This document shows, one piece after another, positions 16,404 to 24,513 of a stretch of DNA of 64,000 nt (within the stretch, counting starts at the first letter, position 1; each line of letters begins with the position of its first letter). Source of the DNA: Patescibacteria group bacterium (GTDB taxonomy: Bacteria > Patescibacteria > ABY1 > UBA10025 > JAHIVO01); assembly GCA_028718605.1 (NCBI GenBank), contig JAQULM010000002.1:322004-386003 (forward strand), given 5' to 3'. Below the pieces are notes generated by a model. The model ran no database searches, was not told where the DNA came from, and saw nothing but the letters and a program-made list of their open reading frames with translations. Position numbers and translations under genes: made by a program.

Positions 16404-18086
16404 ATGCGCATAACTCGAAACACCATACTCCAACCAATACTGCTCGCACTCTGCGTGGTCTGTATTGCTTCCGCCATCCCGTCAGCTGCAAACGCCGCTC
16501 AGGCAACCTACCCCGAAGGGTTCAAGATAATCCCTGATTGCGCGCTCGACAAGGGCAACTGCGACCTGGATGATTTTGTCCAGCTCTTCGTGAACCTCGC
16601 CGGCGTCGCCCTCCGCATCCTGCCGTACCTCGCCATGATCATGATGATCTGGGCTGGTTTCAACCTCATTATGGCAGGCGGCAATCCCCAAAAAATCCAG
16701 GAAGGCAAGAAGATGATATCATCAATCGTCGTGGGCATGATTATTGTCATCGTCCTTGCGTGGTGCTTCGCGCATTTCGTCGTTTTTATACTGACCGGCA
16801 GCTTCAATATCTTTCCCGGATACGGGAATCCGCTTGAGCGCGAATGGTGGGGCGGCGGCACAACAGGCCAGGTAGACCCCGAGAAAGGCTGCTGCGTTAT
16901 CAAGGAAGGCGGGTGCGTGGAGGAAACGCGGGAACAATGCGAATGCCGGCAGAATCCTCTCGTATACATCTGCCCGGATGGCACCCCCGGTCTGGAACAA
17001 GAAACGAATTTCATGGGTGAGGGCGAATACTGCTACTCATTTGAAGCTGCGTGCACGAAATTTAAATACGGTTGCTGCATACCGAAAGTGCCCAATGCCG
17101 CTGATCCCGGATCCGACACGTGTTACGTGCCGGACGATGACGGATGCCTCAAATTTCCGGGCACGACGCACAACAGCAACATCTGCGCGGCGCTGACTGA
17201 CATCTGCGACCCGAGCCTGATCCAGGGCACTCAGGACATTTCACCGGATGCCACCGGATGCTGCGTGAAAGATAGTTCATGCGCGGAAACAACCTTCACT
17301 GGCTGCACCGGCACATTTAACTACGGAGTCAGCTGCAATAACATCGAGGAATGCAAGCAAGGCTGCTGTGTCGCCCCGGACGGCTGCATATCCGGAAAAA
17401 TCGATTGCGCCTACTTCTGGAATGCCTCAAAATGCACTGAACCGCCGAACATCGGCGGTGCGGACAATTGCCGAGTCGGGTGCTGTATTACCAACAATTC
17501 TACAGAATTCAACCAATGCGAAAATAACCAGACAGCCCTCAATTGCAGCCTGGAAGGTGACTCTCAGTTCTTCTCGGCTACTGATTGCTCAACCATTTCC
17601 GTATGCGCGAACGGCTGCTGTCTCCAGTCGTGCACGTCAGGAAGCATTGACGGTTCCTGCGGCGCGTATACTACATACCGAAAAAGCACCACCTGCGCCG
17701 CCTCACCGGATTGCGTTTTTGGCTGCTGCCTCAAATCAGGCGCTACGCGGTGTGTTGGGAATGTGCTCCAGGGCAACTGCGTTGCGCCGGACACGTGGAT
17801 CGGTGCTGGTGCCTGTGACCCTGCCGTGTGTGCAACTGGCTGCTGTGAACTAACTGCTGAAAACTACCGGTGCGTGGACGAGACTTCAACATATTGGTGC
17901 CTTGCACAGCCGGGACATATTTTCTATCTCGGTGACGCCTGCTCAGAGGTCAATAACTGTACCGCAGGTGGGTATTGTATTTACGGCGGTACGTGCTATC
18001 CTTGGGGGTCCCCCCATACGCAGGCTGAGTGCGTAACGGGCCATGGCGGGGTATTTTACCCAGCGCCCGCAACGTGCCCCTCATAA
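16404..18086 (+). CDS. VirB2/TrbC-like pilin with a cysteine-rich GCC-repeat ectodomain
   Basis: The product has 560 residues from ATG 16404; a longer frame from 16329 runs into the previous gene. A signal peptide (about 1-31, ANA/A site) precedes two helices (about 65-92 and 104-132) with a short AGGNPQKIQEGKKM loop, the VirB2/TrbC pattern. From 160 to the end the protein is a cysteine-rich array: eight Gly-Cys-Cys turns, each followed by Cys residues every 5-15 positions, some in CxGNC or CxxGTF contexts. Nothing else in the window resembles it. It may be a disulfide-stabilised adhesin displayed by a pilin-like base. Two further VirB2-like genes follow. Confidence 0.7.
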   Translation: MRITRNTILQPILLALCVVCIASAIPSAANAAQATYPEGFKIIPDCALDKGNCDLDDFVQLFVNLAGVALRILPYLAMIMMIWAGFNLIMAGGNPQKIQEGKKMISSIVVGMIIVIVLAWCFAHFVVFILTGSFNIFPGYGNPLEREWWGGGTTGQVDPEKGCCVIKEGGCVEETREQCECRQNPLVYICPDGTPGLEQETNFMGEGEYCYSFEAACTKFKYGCCIPKVPNAADPGSDTCYVPDDDGCLKFPGTTHNSNICAALTDICDPSLIQGTQDISPDATGCCVKDSSCAETTFTGCTGTFNYGVSCNNIEECKQGCCVAPDGCISGKIDCAYFWNASKCTEPPNIGGADNCRVGCCITNNSTEFNQCENNQTALNCSLEGDSQFFSATDCSTISVCANGCCLQSCTSGSIDGSCGAYTTYRKSTTCAASPDCVFGCCLKSGATRCVGNVLQGNCVAPDTWIGAGACDPAVCATGCCELTAENYRCVDETSTYWCLAQPGHIFYLGDACSEVNNCTAGGYCIYGGTCYPWGSPHTQAECVTGHGGVFYPAPATCPS

Positions 18087-18119
18087 TTATCAAATTTTAA
18101 AACATTTCTTGGAACGAAT

Positions 18120-18518
18120 ATGTCAAAAACATTCTTGCTCGGCACTATACTCACGGCCACGGCGGTTATCGCGCTGACTGCTGTGCTTCCTACCCCATCG
18201 ACACTTGCCGCCGAAACGGCTGACGCACCGGTGACGCTGCCAAATCCGCTCGGGAAGAAGACTGGCACCGACGAGCCGATTAGCATGGTTGATGTCTTGC
18301 TTCGCGTCATGCAAATTGCGCTTATGGCTGTGGATGTATTCGCCCTCTTTATGTTCATCCTCGGCGGATTCGAGATGCTGATTTCGGCTGGTAACCCGAA
18401 TATGATTAAAAAGGCAAAAGACACGCTCATCTGGGCTACGCTTGGGATACTCGTGATTACATTCAGCTATTCGATACTCAAATTCGTATTTGAAGAAGTA
18501 CGCAAGGGTTTCGCATAA
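18120..18518 (+). CDS. VirB2/TrbC-like pilin-family protein
   Basis: The product has 132 residues: signal peptide (about 1-30), a short linker, then two transmembrane helices separated by the loop ISAGNPNMIKKAKDTL, as in TrbC/VirB2 conjugative pilins. The second helix ends in the basic FEEVRKGFA. It lies 33 nt after the GCC-repeat gene and is probably co-transcribed with it. No VirB4, VirB6, VirB8 or VirD4 gene is in the window, so it cannot be assigned to a full type IV secretion system from this sequence. Confidence 0.75.
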   Translation: MSKTFLLGTILTATAVIALTAVLPTPSTLAAETADAPVTLPNPLGKKTGTDEPISMVDVLLRVMQIALMAVDVFALFMFILGGFEMLISAGNPNMIKKAKDTLIWATLGILVITFSYSILKFVFEEVRKGFA

Positions 18519-18524
18519 GTTTGA

Positions 18525-18553
18525 TTGACAAAAACATCAATACGGAGTATAAT
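18525..18553 (+). promoter_or_regulatory. Consensus sigma70 promoter P1 of the third pilin gene
   Basis: Perfect TTGACA (18525-18530), 17-bp spacer, perfect TATAAT (18548-18553). The predicted start near 18560 leaves a leader of about 147 nt. Confidence 0.88.
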
Positions 18554-18566
18554 AATAACGTTACCA

Positions 18567-18595
18567 TTGACACGCATCGTAACCTTTTGTATAAT
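18567..18595 (+). promoter_or_regulatory. Consensus sigma70 promoter P2 of the third pilin gene
   Basis: Perfect TTGACA (18567-18572), 17-bp spacer, perfect TATAAT (18590-18595), 42 bp after P1. The predicted start near 18602 leaves a leader of about 105 nt. Confidence 0.88.
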
Positions 18596-18691
18596 ACCAG
18601 GATTTCGTGAATTGCTAGGTTCTTGCGCTCCGATGTGTTTATTATTTCGCTAGTCCCTTCTCGCATTTCAATAAGAGAAAAGGGGTAGAAA

Positions 18692-18700
18692 GGGGGTGAG
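18692..18700 (+). promoter_or_regulatory. Strong ribosome binding site of the third pilin gene
   Basis: GGGGGTGAG ends 6 nt before ATG 18707 and is close to the full anti-16S complement. Most genes here have weak or no Shine-Dalgarno, so this one stands out and fixes the start. Confidence 0.7.
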
Positions 18701-18706
18701 TACAGA

Positions 18707-19063
18707 ATGAAAAAAATTACAGTCGGCTTACTCACTGCAGCAGCGGTTTTGCTGCCAGTCGTCGCTTCAGCACAGGTGAACATCAACAAGGTAAACGGTT
18801 CGACCTTCAACCTTGGCACCGCGGACCTCGAGTCAGCGGTCGTGAACATTGTGCAGTGGGTGTTAGGTTTCTTGGGATTGGTCGCAGTTATCATGATCCT
18901 GATCGGCGGTTTCCAGTGGATGACAGCAGGTGGAAACGAAGAAAAAGTTGCATCAGCAAAGAAAATTATTTCTGCAGCAGTTATCGGTTTAATCGTTATA
19001 TTGCTCGCATGGGCAATTGTCATCTTTGTCGTTTCGCAGACACAGGACTGGACTGGCGTCTAG
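18707..19063 (+). CDS. VirB2/TrbC-like pilin, probably highly expressed
   Basis: The product has 118 residues: signal peptide cut after VASA (about 1-22), then a VirB2/TrbC core with two helices around the loop TAGGNEEKVASAKKI. Two tandem consensus promoters, a near-perfect ribosome binding site and a long-stem terminator frame the gene alone, so it is built for high expression and may be the major subunit, with the two upstream relatives as minor ones. Codons look more AT-ending than in its neighbours. Whether it forms a pilus, a conjugation channel or a membrane protein is unknown. Confidence 0.8.
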   Translation: MKKITVGLLTAAAVLLPVVASAQVNINKVNGSTFNLGTADLESAVVNIVQWVLGFLGLVAVIMILIGGFQWMTAGGNEEKVASAKKIISAAVIGLIVILLAWAIVIFVVSQTQDWTGV

Positions 19064-19083
19064 TGAATGTTTGATTCTAACTG

Positions 19084-19122
19084 CCCCCCACACCATTTTT
19101 TATGGTGTGGGGGGTTTGTTTT
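19084..19122 (+). terminator. Strong intrinsic terminator after the pilin gene
   Basis: A perfect 12-bp stem, CCCCCCACACCA (19084-19095) with TGGTGTGGGGGG (19103-19114), with a 7-nt loop, then TTTGTTTT. Confidence 0.95.
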
Positions 19123-19150
19123 ATCGAGAAACCTACGATACAATACATGC

Positions 19151-21154
19151 ATGGAAATTGCGAAAAAAATCACCCTCATGACGCGGCGATACAGCACCCT
19201 GCTGCTCTGGATATGTATCGCGATATTCATAAGCGCGCTCTTTATCGTTGTCGCGTGCAAGTACGCTGCGTTTGGCTACGACGCGATCGATCTCGGGATA
19301 TACAGCCAGGTTTTTTTCAATTCCAGCCATGGTGCGCTGTTCGAATTCTCAGTACACCCGCATTCCTACCTCGGTGACCACGTCGAGCTTTTTATTTTAT
19401 TGCTCCTGCCGTTCTACGCACTCCTCAAATCCCCGCTCACGCTCCTCGCACTGCAGATAATTGCCGTCGCCATTGCTGCCGTGCCGCTCTACTCCATAGC
19501 CCGCAGGCTGCTCCCCGAGCATTGGTCGCTCGCGATCGTGCTCGCGTACTTATGCAACCCGTTTGTATTGAACATGGCGTTTTTTGAATTTCACTTGCTC
19601 CCGTTCGCCATCCCCTTGCTCATGGCAGCGTTTTACTTCTACCGCGAGAAGCGGCTGGCATGGTTTCTTGTTTTTTCAGTCCTCGCGCTCTCGGTACGGG
19701 AAGACGTCCCGCTCGTTATCGGCATGTTCGGCGTGCTCGCTGCCATTGACCGCCGGCGACTCCGGTGGATACTGCCGCCAATAATTATTAGCGGCGTGTG
19801 GTTCATAGCTGCATTTAAGTTAACCGGCTACTTCAGCGGTTATGACACCTATAAATTTCTCGCTTTTTATTCTTGGCTCGGATCAACCCCAGGGGAAATC
19901 GTACACAATGCGCTATTCAAACCATGGCTTGTTCTCCGGCAGATTATGAGCGCGAACAATCTGCTGCTGGTAATCGGTTTGCTCCTCCCACTCGGAGCAT
20001 TGCCGCTGCTGAAAACACGATACCTTATTCCGGCCGCGCTCATCACGGCCCAGCTTTTCCTCGCGACCGTGAGCAGCACGATTGTACTTCAAACACACTA
20101 TCCATCGCTCATTATTCCGTTCCTCTTTATCGCGTGTGTCTTTTCGCTCGCAACAGTGCTCTCAGCGACGCCACGCGCAACACGCCTCGCGCAGTTTGCG
20201 CGCCGCAACCGGCTGATCGTGCTCGCAGTTTTCGGTATGGCGGTCGTGTATAGTTTTCTGACATTTAGCCCTGCCGTAAGCAGCGCGAAATTCGTAGCAA
20301 CAGGACAGCACCGCAATGAAAGCACTACCGTGAAGCGAAACGCCATTGCGCCGATTCAGGAGGGTGACGCGGTGGTCGCGAGCTACGAATTTTTGCCAGC
20401 ATTAGCCCAAAGAAAACATTTATACCCTCTGCATTATTTATTTCTTGGAGTTCAGCAGTATTCTGATAAGCCGTATATCGTGACTGAACCGATCGACACG
20501 GCCGTGGTCAATTTCCAAGACTTCGTAACGTACTACATCCAAACAGGCAACATTAGCTCATACCGCGACCACTACCGGTCCGGCGCGGGAAGAATTCTCT
20601 CGCTGATTAACGAAAATCGGCTCGGCCTGGCCTCTCTGACCGATTCAATCGCGCGGTACGACCGAAACGCGCAGCCAGTCGCCAAACTCGTTGACCTGCC
20701 GAATGCAGTCAGCGCAAGTGCGACTGCCGTTGAAACCACGGGCAACCAGCTTCTTCGCATTACCGCATGGGATCGAATCGCTGCGCTCCCGGACCATGAA
20801 GCCCTTGCGGTCCTTCCCCTTGCGCTGTACTGGGAAAAAAGCGGCAATCTCGCCGAGGACTATGCCATGGAAGTCGTGTTCCGTACCGCAAACGGTAAAG
20901 CAGCCAGCACAGAATACTACCCCATTGGGTACGGCATATTCCCCCCCTCTGTATGGATCGTCGATACTACCGTCCAAACCAACCACTGGTTCCTCATACC
21001 ACGGGAGTGCAAAAAAAGCTCGTGCAATGCCGAGCTTACGGTCGTCTCTCTCCGCGGCTATTACGGCCTGGATGGAATCCGCTCAACCAAACTCGAAATC
21101 ACCCAGCGGCAGTCAATCGGGCCTACGGTAACTATTCCCGCACCCGATAGATAG
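19151..21154 (+). CDS. DUF2079-family polytopic membrane protein
   Basis: The product has 667 residues from ATG 19151; the longer frame from 19067 would translate through the pilin terminator and is rejected. The N-terminal part has the DUF2079 signature: FGYDAIDLGIYSQVFFNSS, the conserved HPHSYLGDHVELFI and ALSVREDVPLVI. About 10-12 helices are followed by an extracytoplasmic C-terminal domain of about 280 residues. The fold resembles GT-C glycosyltransferases, with acidic residues in the first loop, so a sugar-transfer role is likely but unproven. Its last 23 nt overlap the convergent gene ending at 21132. Confidence 0.82.
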   Translation: MEIAKKITLMTRRYSTLLLWICIAIFISALFIVVACKYAAFGYDAIDLGIYSQVFFNSSHGALFEFSVHPHSYLGDHVELFILLLLPFYALLKSPLTLLALQIIAVAIAAVPLYSIARRLLPEHWSLAIVLAYLCNPFVLNMAFFEFHLLPFAIPLLMAAFYFYREKRLAWFLVFSVLALSVREDVPLVIGMFGVLAAIDRRRLRWILPPIIISGVWFIAAFKLTGYFSGYDTYKFLAFYSWLGSTPGEIVHNALFKPWLVLRQIMSANNLLLVIGLLLPLGALPLLKTRYLIPAALITAQLFLATVSSTIVLQTHYPSLIIPFLFIACVFSLATVLSATPRATRLAQFARRNRLIVLAVFGMAVVYSFLTFSPAVSSAKFVATGQHRNESTTVKRNAIAPIQEGDAVVASYEFLPALAQRKHLYPLHYLFLGVQQYSDKPYIVTEPIDTAVVNFQDFVTYYIQTGNISSYRDHYRSGAGRILSLINENRLGLASLTDSIARYDRNAQPVAKLVDLPNAVSASATAVETTGNQLLRITAWDRIAALPDHEALAVLPLALYWEKSGNLAEDYAMEVVFRTANGKAASTEYYPIGYGIFPPSVWIVDTTVQTNHWFLIPRECKKSSCNAELTVVSLRGYYGLDGIRSTKLEITQRQSIGPTVTIPAPDR

Positions 21155-22766
21155 AAACATCCCTATTACGGAATATCGCCTCGAGGTACGCTTTCGTGTC
21201 CGGATCATATGATCCGGATTCTTTTTCTTTCTGCCCGTAAAAAACGTACGCAATATTCTGCTCATTGAGGAATTGTTTCTTGCCAGTGCTATCGGTATCG
21301 TCCTGCCAGAACCACTCACTGGCTGTAAATTTTTCCTGCAGATTAATAGTTTGCGGGCCGTGGCCGACCCAGACCACCCTGCCGCTGTACGCCGGAATGA
21401 AGTTGCCCATGTAGTAGCTCGAAAAAATGACCTCACGTTCACCAACATGGTCACGGAGCCAGTGCATCGCCTCAACCTCCTGCTCGGTTAAATAGTACGG
21501 CAGTGCTTTTTTTGTTTGGTAGAGGTGGATGTCCTGGCCAACAATCTGCGCATTCGTAAGCGGCAGAAAAACGAAAAGCACAATCAGTACAATGACCGGC
21601 GCCATGCTGTCCGAACCACGCTTCCTGCTGATCACGCTCACAACGCTCGCAACGCCAATAAATGCAAGGATTGACAGCGGAATATGGAATCCCTCAATCA
21701 TGCGCCGCTGGAATGCGACGGGAAAATATACAAGCGCCATTGTCGCCGCGATCCAGGACAGAACGAATATATGCCGCGATGTGGGTTTGCCCCGCAGTTT
21801 CCATGCGCCGACCGCAGCCAACGGCAGCAGGAGACCGAAGCCAATCAGGTACATCCATATGCTCGGCGAGTTGAGGATGTTTTGGGCAGACCAATTGCGG
21901 ATTACCCAGTCAGCGCGGCTGATAAGGTAGAGGTAGAGAACTGGTGGAACCGTAAAGAGCGCGAGCACAACCCCATGCTTCAGGTATTGCCAAAGTACCG
22001 TACGGCTCCGGATGCATTGAACACAGATAAAAATGGCCAGCGTCAAGGCAATCGTCGGCGCATTAAACGGGTGAAACCAGGTCAGAAACAAATTCGCAAT
22101 ACCGGCAGCAACGCTGTATGATACGCGGTTCGTATCAAACGCCAAGAGCATCAGGAGAAAAACAAGCACAATGAGTGTCAGGGACGCGATAATATGCGGT
22201 GTATGGTAGAGCGTCAGGAACGTGATGCTCTCTGGCACCCAAATATCCGTCGGGTGCTCCTCGATATTATTGGGGTCAAAAAGGAACGGATTGAAAAACA
22301 CGCCGAGGCCCGAGGAAAAAACAATCAGGATGAGGACCCACACCCGCCAGCGCTGGTGCCGAATCACGTACGCGATAAACAAATAGACCACAAAAATAAA
22401 TACAGCAATGAGTATCGAACGGGCGATATGGAGCGCCAGCAAGTTTGGCATGTCGAATGCTTTCGCAAATAACCCAACAGAGAGCCATAAGGGATTAATG
22501 AAAATCCGCGATTGCGCTTCACCTGTGTACAAATTGAGAAATACCGCGTGCCCCTGTTTTACCTGCTCAATCATGGACAGAAAAACATTCGTGTCCCCCG
22601 GCGTCAGGTGATGCAAACCGGTGTATACCATGCCGGTAGGCCTCGTGAAGTAACCATACAGATACGGCGCTGCAGTTATGACAATGGTTGCGCAGGCAAT
22701 AACGGCGATGAAAATCCATTCACGCTTTGAAATTGATTGAATTAATTGTTTTAGTCCGTGTCCCAT
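21132..22766 (-). CDS. Polytopic GT-C-like membrane protein
   Basis: The product has 544 residues with about 11 helices and a soluble C-terminal part (about 440-544). Features recall GT-C glycosyltransferases: an acidic first loop (HHLTPGDTNVFLSMIEQ), a second loop with SRIFINPLWLSVG, and an outer domain with REVIFSSYYMGNFIPAYSGR, a pattern shared in part with the STT3-like protein at 31.9 kb (FHSSWDEFPILF). No named family is recognised. It is the last gene of the leftward glycan operon, 8 nt after the flippase-like gene, and overlaps the DUF2079 gene by 23 nt tail to tail. Confidence 0.6.
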   Translation of the reverse strand: MGHGLKQLIQSISKREWIFIAVIACATIVITAAPYLYGYFTRPTGMVYTGLHHLTPGDTNVFLSMIEQVKQGHAVFLNLYTGEAQSRIFINPLWLSVGLFAKAFDMPNLLALHIARSILIAVFIFVVYLFIAYVIRHQRWRVWVLILIVFSSGLGVFFNPFLFDPNNIEEHPTDIWVPESITFLTLYHTPHIIASLTLIVLVFLLMLLAFDTNRVSYSVAAGIANLFLTWFHPFNAPTIALTLAIFICVQCIRSRTVLWQYLKHGVVLALFTVPPVLYLYLISRADWVIRNWSAQNILNSPSIWMYLIGFGLLLPLAAVGAWKLRGKPTSRHIFVLSWIAATMALVYFPVAFQRRMIEGFHIPLSILAFIGVASVVSVISRKRGSDSMAPVIVLIVLFVFLPLTNAQIVGQDIHLYQTKKALPYYLTEQEVEAMHWLRDHVGEREVIFSSYYMGNFIPAYSGRVVWVGHGPQTINLQEKFTASEWFWQDDTDSTGKKQFLNEQNIAYVFYGQKEKESGSYDPDTKAYLEAIFRNRDVSIYRVRE

Positions 22767-22774
22767 ATGCGTTA

Positions 22775-23758
22775 TTATGGCATGTTCACGGTTTTCTCAT
22801 GGACCTCTCCGGAATCGGAATCTGGCTCCCGAGAGATCGCCTGCCGCGATAAATAGTAATTAAACACAATGCCGAGTGCGAAAATCCATATCATTGAAAT
22901 GCCCCGGTCGAGTACTGCAGCGGTTACGCTGTCAGAGACGTTTACCGCAAACCATGCAGCAAATGCGCCGACGAGCGCTTCGCGTATAACAAGCCCGCCA
23001 GGGGTTATTGAAGTGAATGTTGCCAGAAGCGTAATAGGCCCCACTAAGATATAGAAAAATATTGAAATATCATATCCAAGCGCATTGCTCGCGATAGAAA
23101 GCCGAAGCGCCGCGAGAAAGATAATAACAACATTTAAAAACGCTGACTGCCAGATCACGCTTCGGTGCTGCATGAGAATACGAACTCCCTGGAAAAAACG
23201 CTCTGCGAAACTCCAGCGGATTCCCAGACGGCGTGCGGCCACCAAAGCGGCGAAGACCAAAAATGAGAGGACGACAACCCCACCATATATGGCAACGGGG
23301 AGCCAAGAAATGGTAAAACCATTCCACAAGGCTGCCACCAGTCCAGCAAGACCGACAATGCCGACCACGAAAAAAGTAATGAGGTAACTTGCGGTCAACA
23401 TTGAAAGATACTCTGTATATGAAAATTGATATCGGCGTTTAAGGTAGAGCCCTTTTGCAACCAGGCCTCCCTGAAAAGGTAAGTAATTCCAAAACGAATT
23501 CACGACGGAAACGCCGAACCATTCGGAGGTTTTCAGGCGAATATTGAACGGTCTCAAGAGAACCGTATTCTGGATACCATTAGCGAAAAACACCGCTATT
23601 GAAATGGCGGACATGGCCGCCGCGTCAAACCATCCAATATTTAAAATGCTCCCAAAGTCAAATTGTTCCCGCTGGACAAAAAACCATACAAAAATGCAAG
23701 AAATGATCAGAATGACATATGAGATCACTTTCTTGTACGAACCCGATGCAACAGCCAT
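22775..23758 (-). CDS. AglD/MprF-type flippase-like membrane protein (UPF0104)
   Basis: The product has 327 residues and about eight helices. It matches the lysylphosphatidylglycerol synthase transmembrane family: QNTVLLRPFNIRLKTSEWFGVSVVNSFWN, a conserved F-x-P-F-Q-G-G-x-x-x-K segment, and the late STTITPGG-type motif, here FTSITPGGLVIREALVG. Members include the membrane half of MprF and proteins beside glycan clusters thought to flip or scramble lipid carriers. No synthase domain follows. It lies 35 nt downstream of the methyltransferase gene in the leftward operon. Confidence 0.82.
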   Translation of the reverse strand: MAVASGSYKKVISYVILIISCIFVWFFVQREQFDFGSILNIGWFDAAAMSAISIAVFFANGIQNTVLLRPFNIRLKTSEWFGVSVVNSFWNYLPFQGGLVAKGLYLKRRYQFSYTEYLSMLTASYLITFFVVGIVGLAGLVAALWNGFTISWLPVAIYGGVVVLSFLVFAALVAARRLGIRWSFAERFFQGVRILMQHRSVIWQSAFLNVVIIFLAALRLSIASNALGYDISIFFYILVGPITLLATFTSITPGGLVIREALVGAFAAWFAVNVSDSVTAAVLDRGISMIWIFALGIVFNYYLSRQAISREPDSDSGEVHEKTVNMP

Positions 23759-23793
23759 ATTCCTTGAAACATTACCCCTCTCGCAAATTAGAA

Positions 23794-24513
23794 TTATTTC
23801 TGCTTATGAACTCTGCAAACGAGCACAAGGAAACTCGCAAAGTACACCAGAGGGGTCCTCGCGAGAAAGCGCTCAAGCCAGCAGAGCACAGAGCGAAGAA
23901 TGGGTATGCGGTAGAGATGCCCCGTCGGCGAGATTATCCTGATGCCAGTGACTTTCTCGACAGTACACATGGGCGGTAAGTACTTCTTCGCCCCCCAATA
24001 GCTGTCAAAACGCGTATATACATCTTCCGCGCTTAAAAAACTAATGAGCCGCCGGATACTCCATGCATTATAAAACTCCAGGATCAAATGCCCGCCATTC
24101 TGAGTAATGCGGGTTGCTTCCTGGATGAGCGGACCGATGCGTTCAACGTGGCCGAGGACCTTGAATGAATACACAACATCAAATGCGTTATCGGAGAATG
24201 GCAACAGTTGATTCGCATCCGCCTCCCGTACGTCCAATCCTTTCCGTCGAGCTTCGTTGAGCATGGTGCGCGAATTATCAATGCCAATGAGCGATTGTGT
24301 GGAGTCGCGAAGGCGTTCCATAACCATCCCCGTGCCACATCCCACTTCAAGGGCCTTCTTCCCGTGTATATATGGCTCAACGATGCTGACCGCCGAATCA
24401 TACAATAGCTTATAGTAATGCGGATACTTTATTATTCGATCCGTATCGTAACTGCCCCCTGTTGTATTGTAATATCCTTGTGTATTTGACATATGCTTAT
24501 CATCACTATACAC
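23794..24513 (-). CDS. SAM-dependent methyltransferase (class I, type 11-like)
   Basis: The product has 239 residues. GTG 24513 is chosen because AAGGAG lies 7 nt upstream; ATG 24492 is the alternative, seven codons later. The GTG overlaps the stop of the preceding glycosyltransferase gene by 8 nt, so translation is probably coupled. Motif I is LEVGCGTGMVMERL, followed by IGIDNSRTML, LPFSDNAFDVVYSF and GGHLILEFYN. Its place inside the glycan operon suggests it methylates a sugar or a lipid carrier. A hydrophobic segment near the end (LVYFASFLVLVCRV) could bind the membrane. Confidence 0.82.
   Translation of the reverse strand: MYSDDKHMSNTQGYYNTTGGSYDTDRIIKYPHYYKLLYDSAVSIVEPYIHGKKALEVGCGTGMVMERLRDSTQSLIGIDNSRTMLNEARRKGLDVREADANQLLPFSDNAFDVVYSFKVLGHVERIGPLIQEATRITQNGGHLILEFYNAWSIRRLISFLSAEDVYTRFDSYWGAKKYLPPMCTVEKVTGIRIISPTGHLYRIPILRSVLCWLERFLARTPLVYFASFLVLVCRVHKQK

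Noticed and set aside
16404..18086. Considered the Cys-rich region a metallothionein or zinc-finger array
   Set aside because: It is predicted to lie outside the cell after a signal peptide, and the Cys spacing is not CxxC-dominated.
19067..19150. Upstream extension of the DUF2079 gene
   Set aside because: It would translate through the strong terminator hairpin of the pilin gene.
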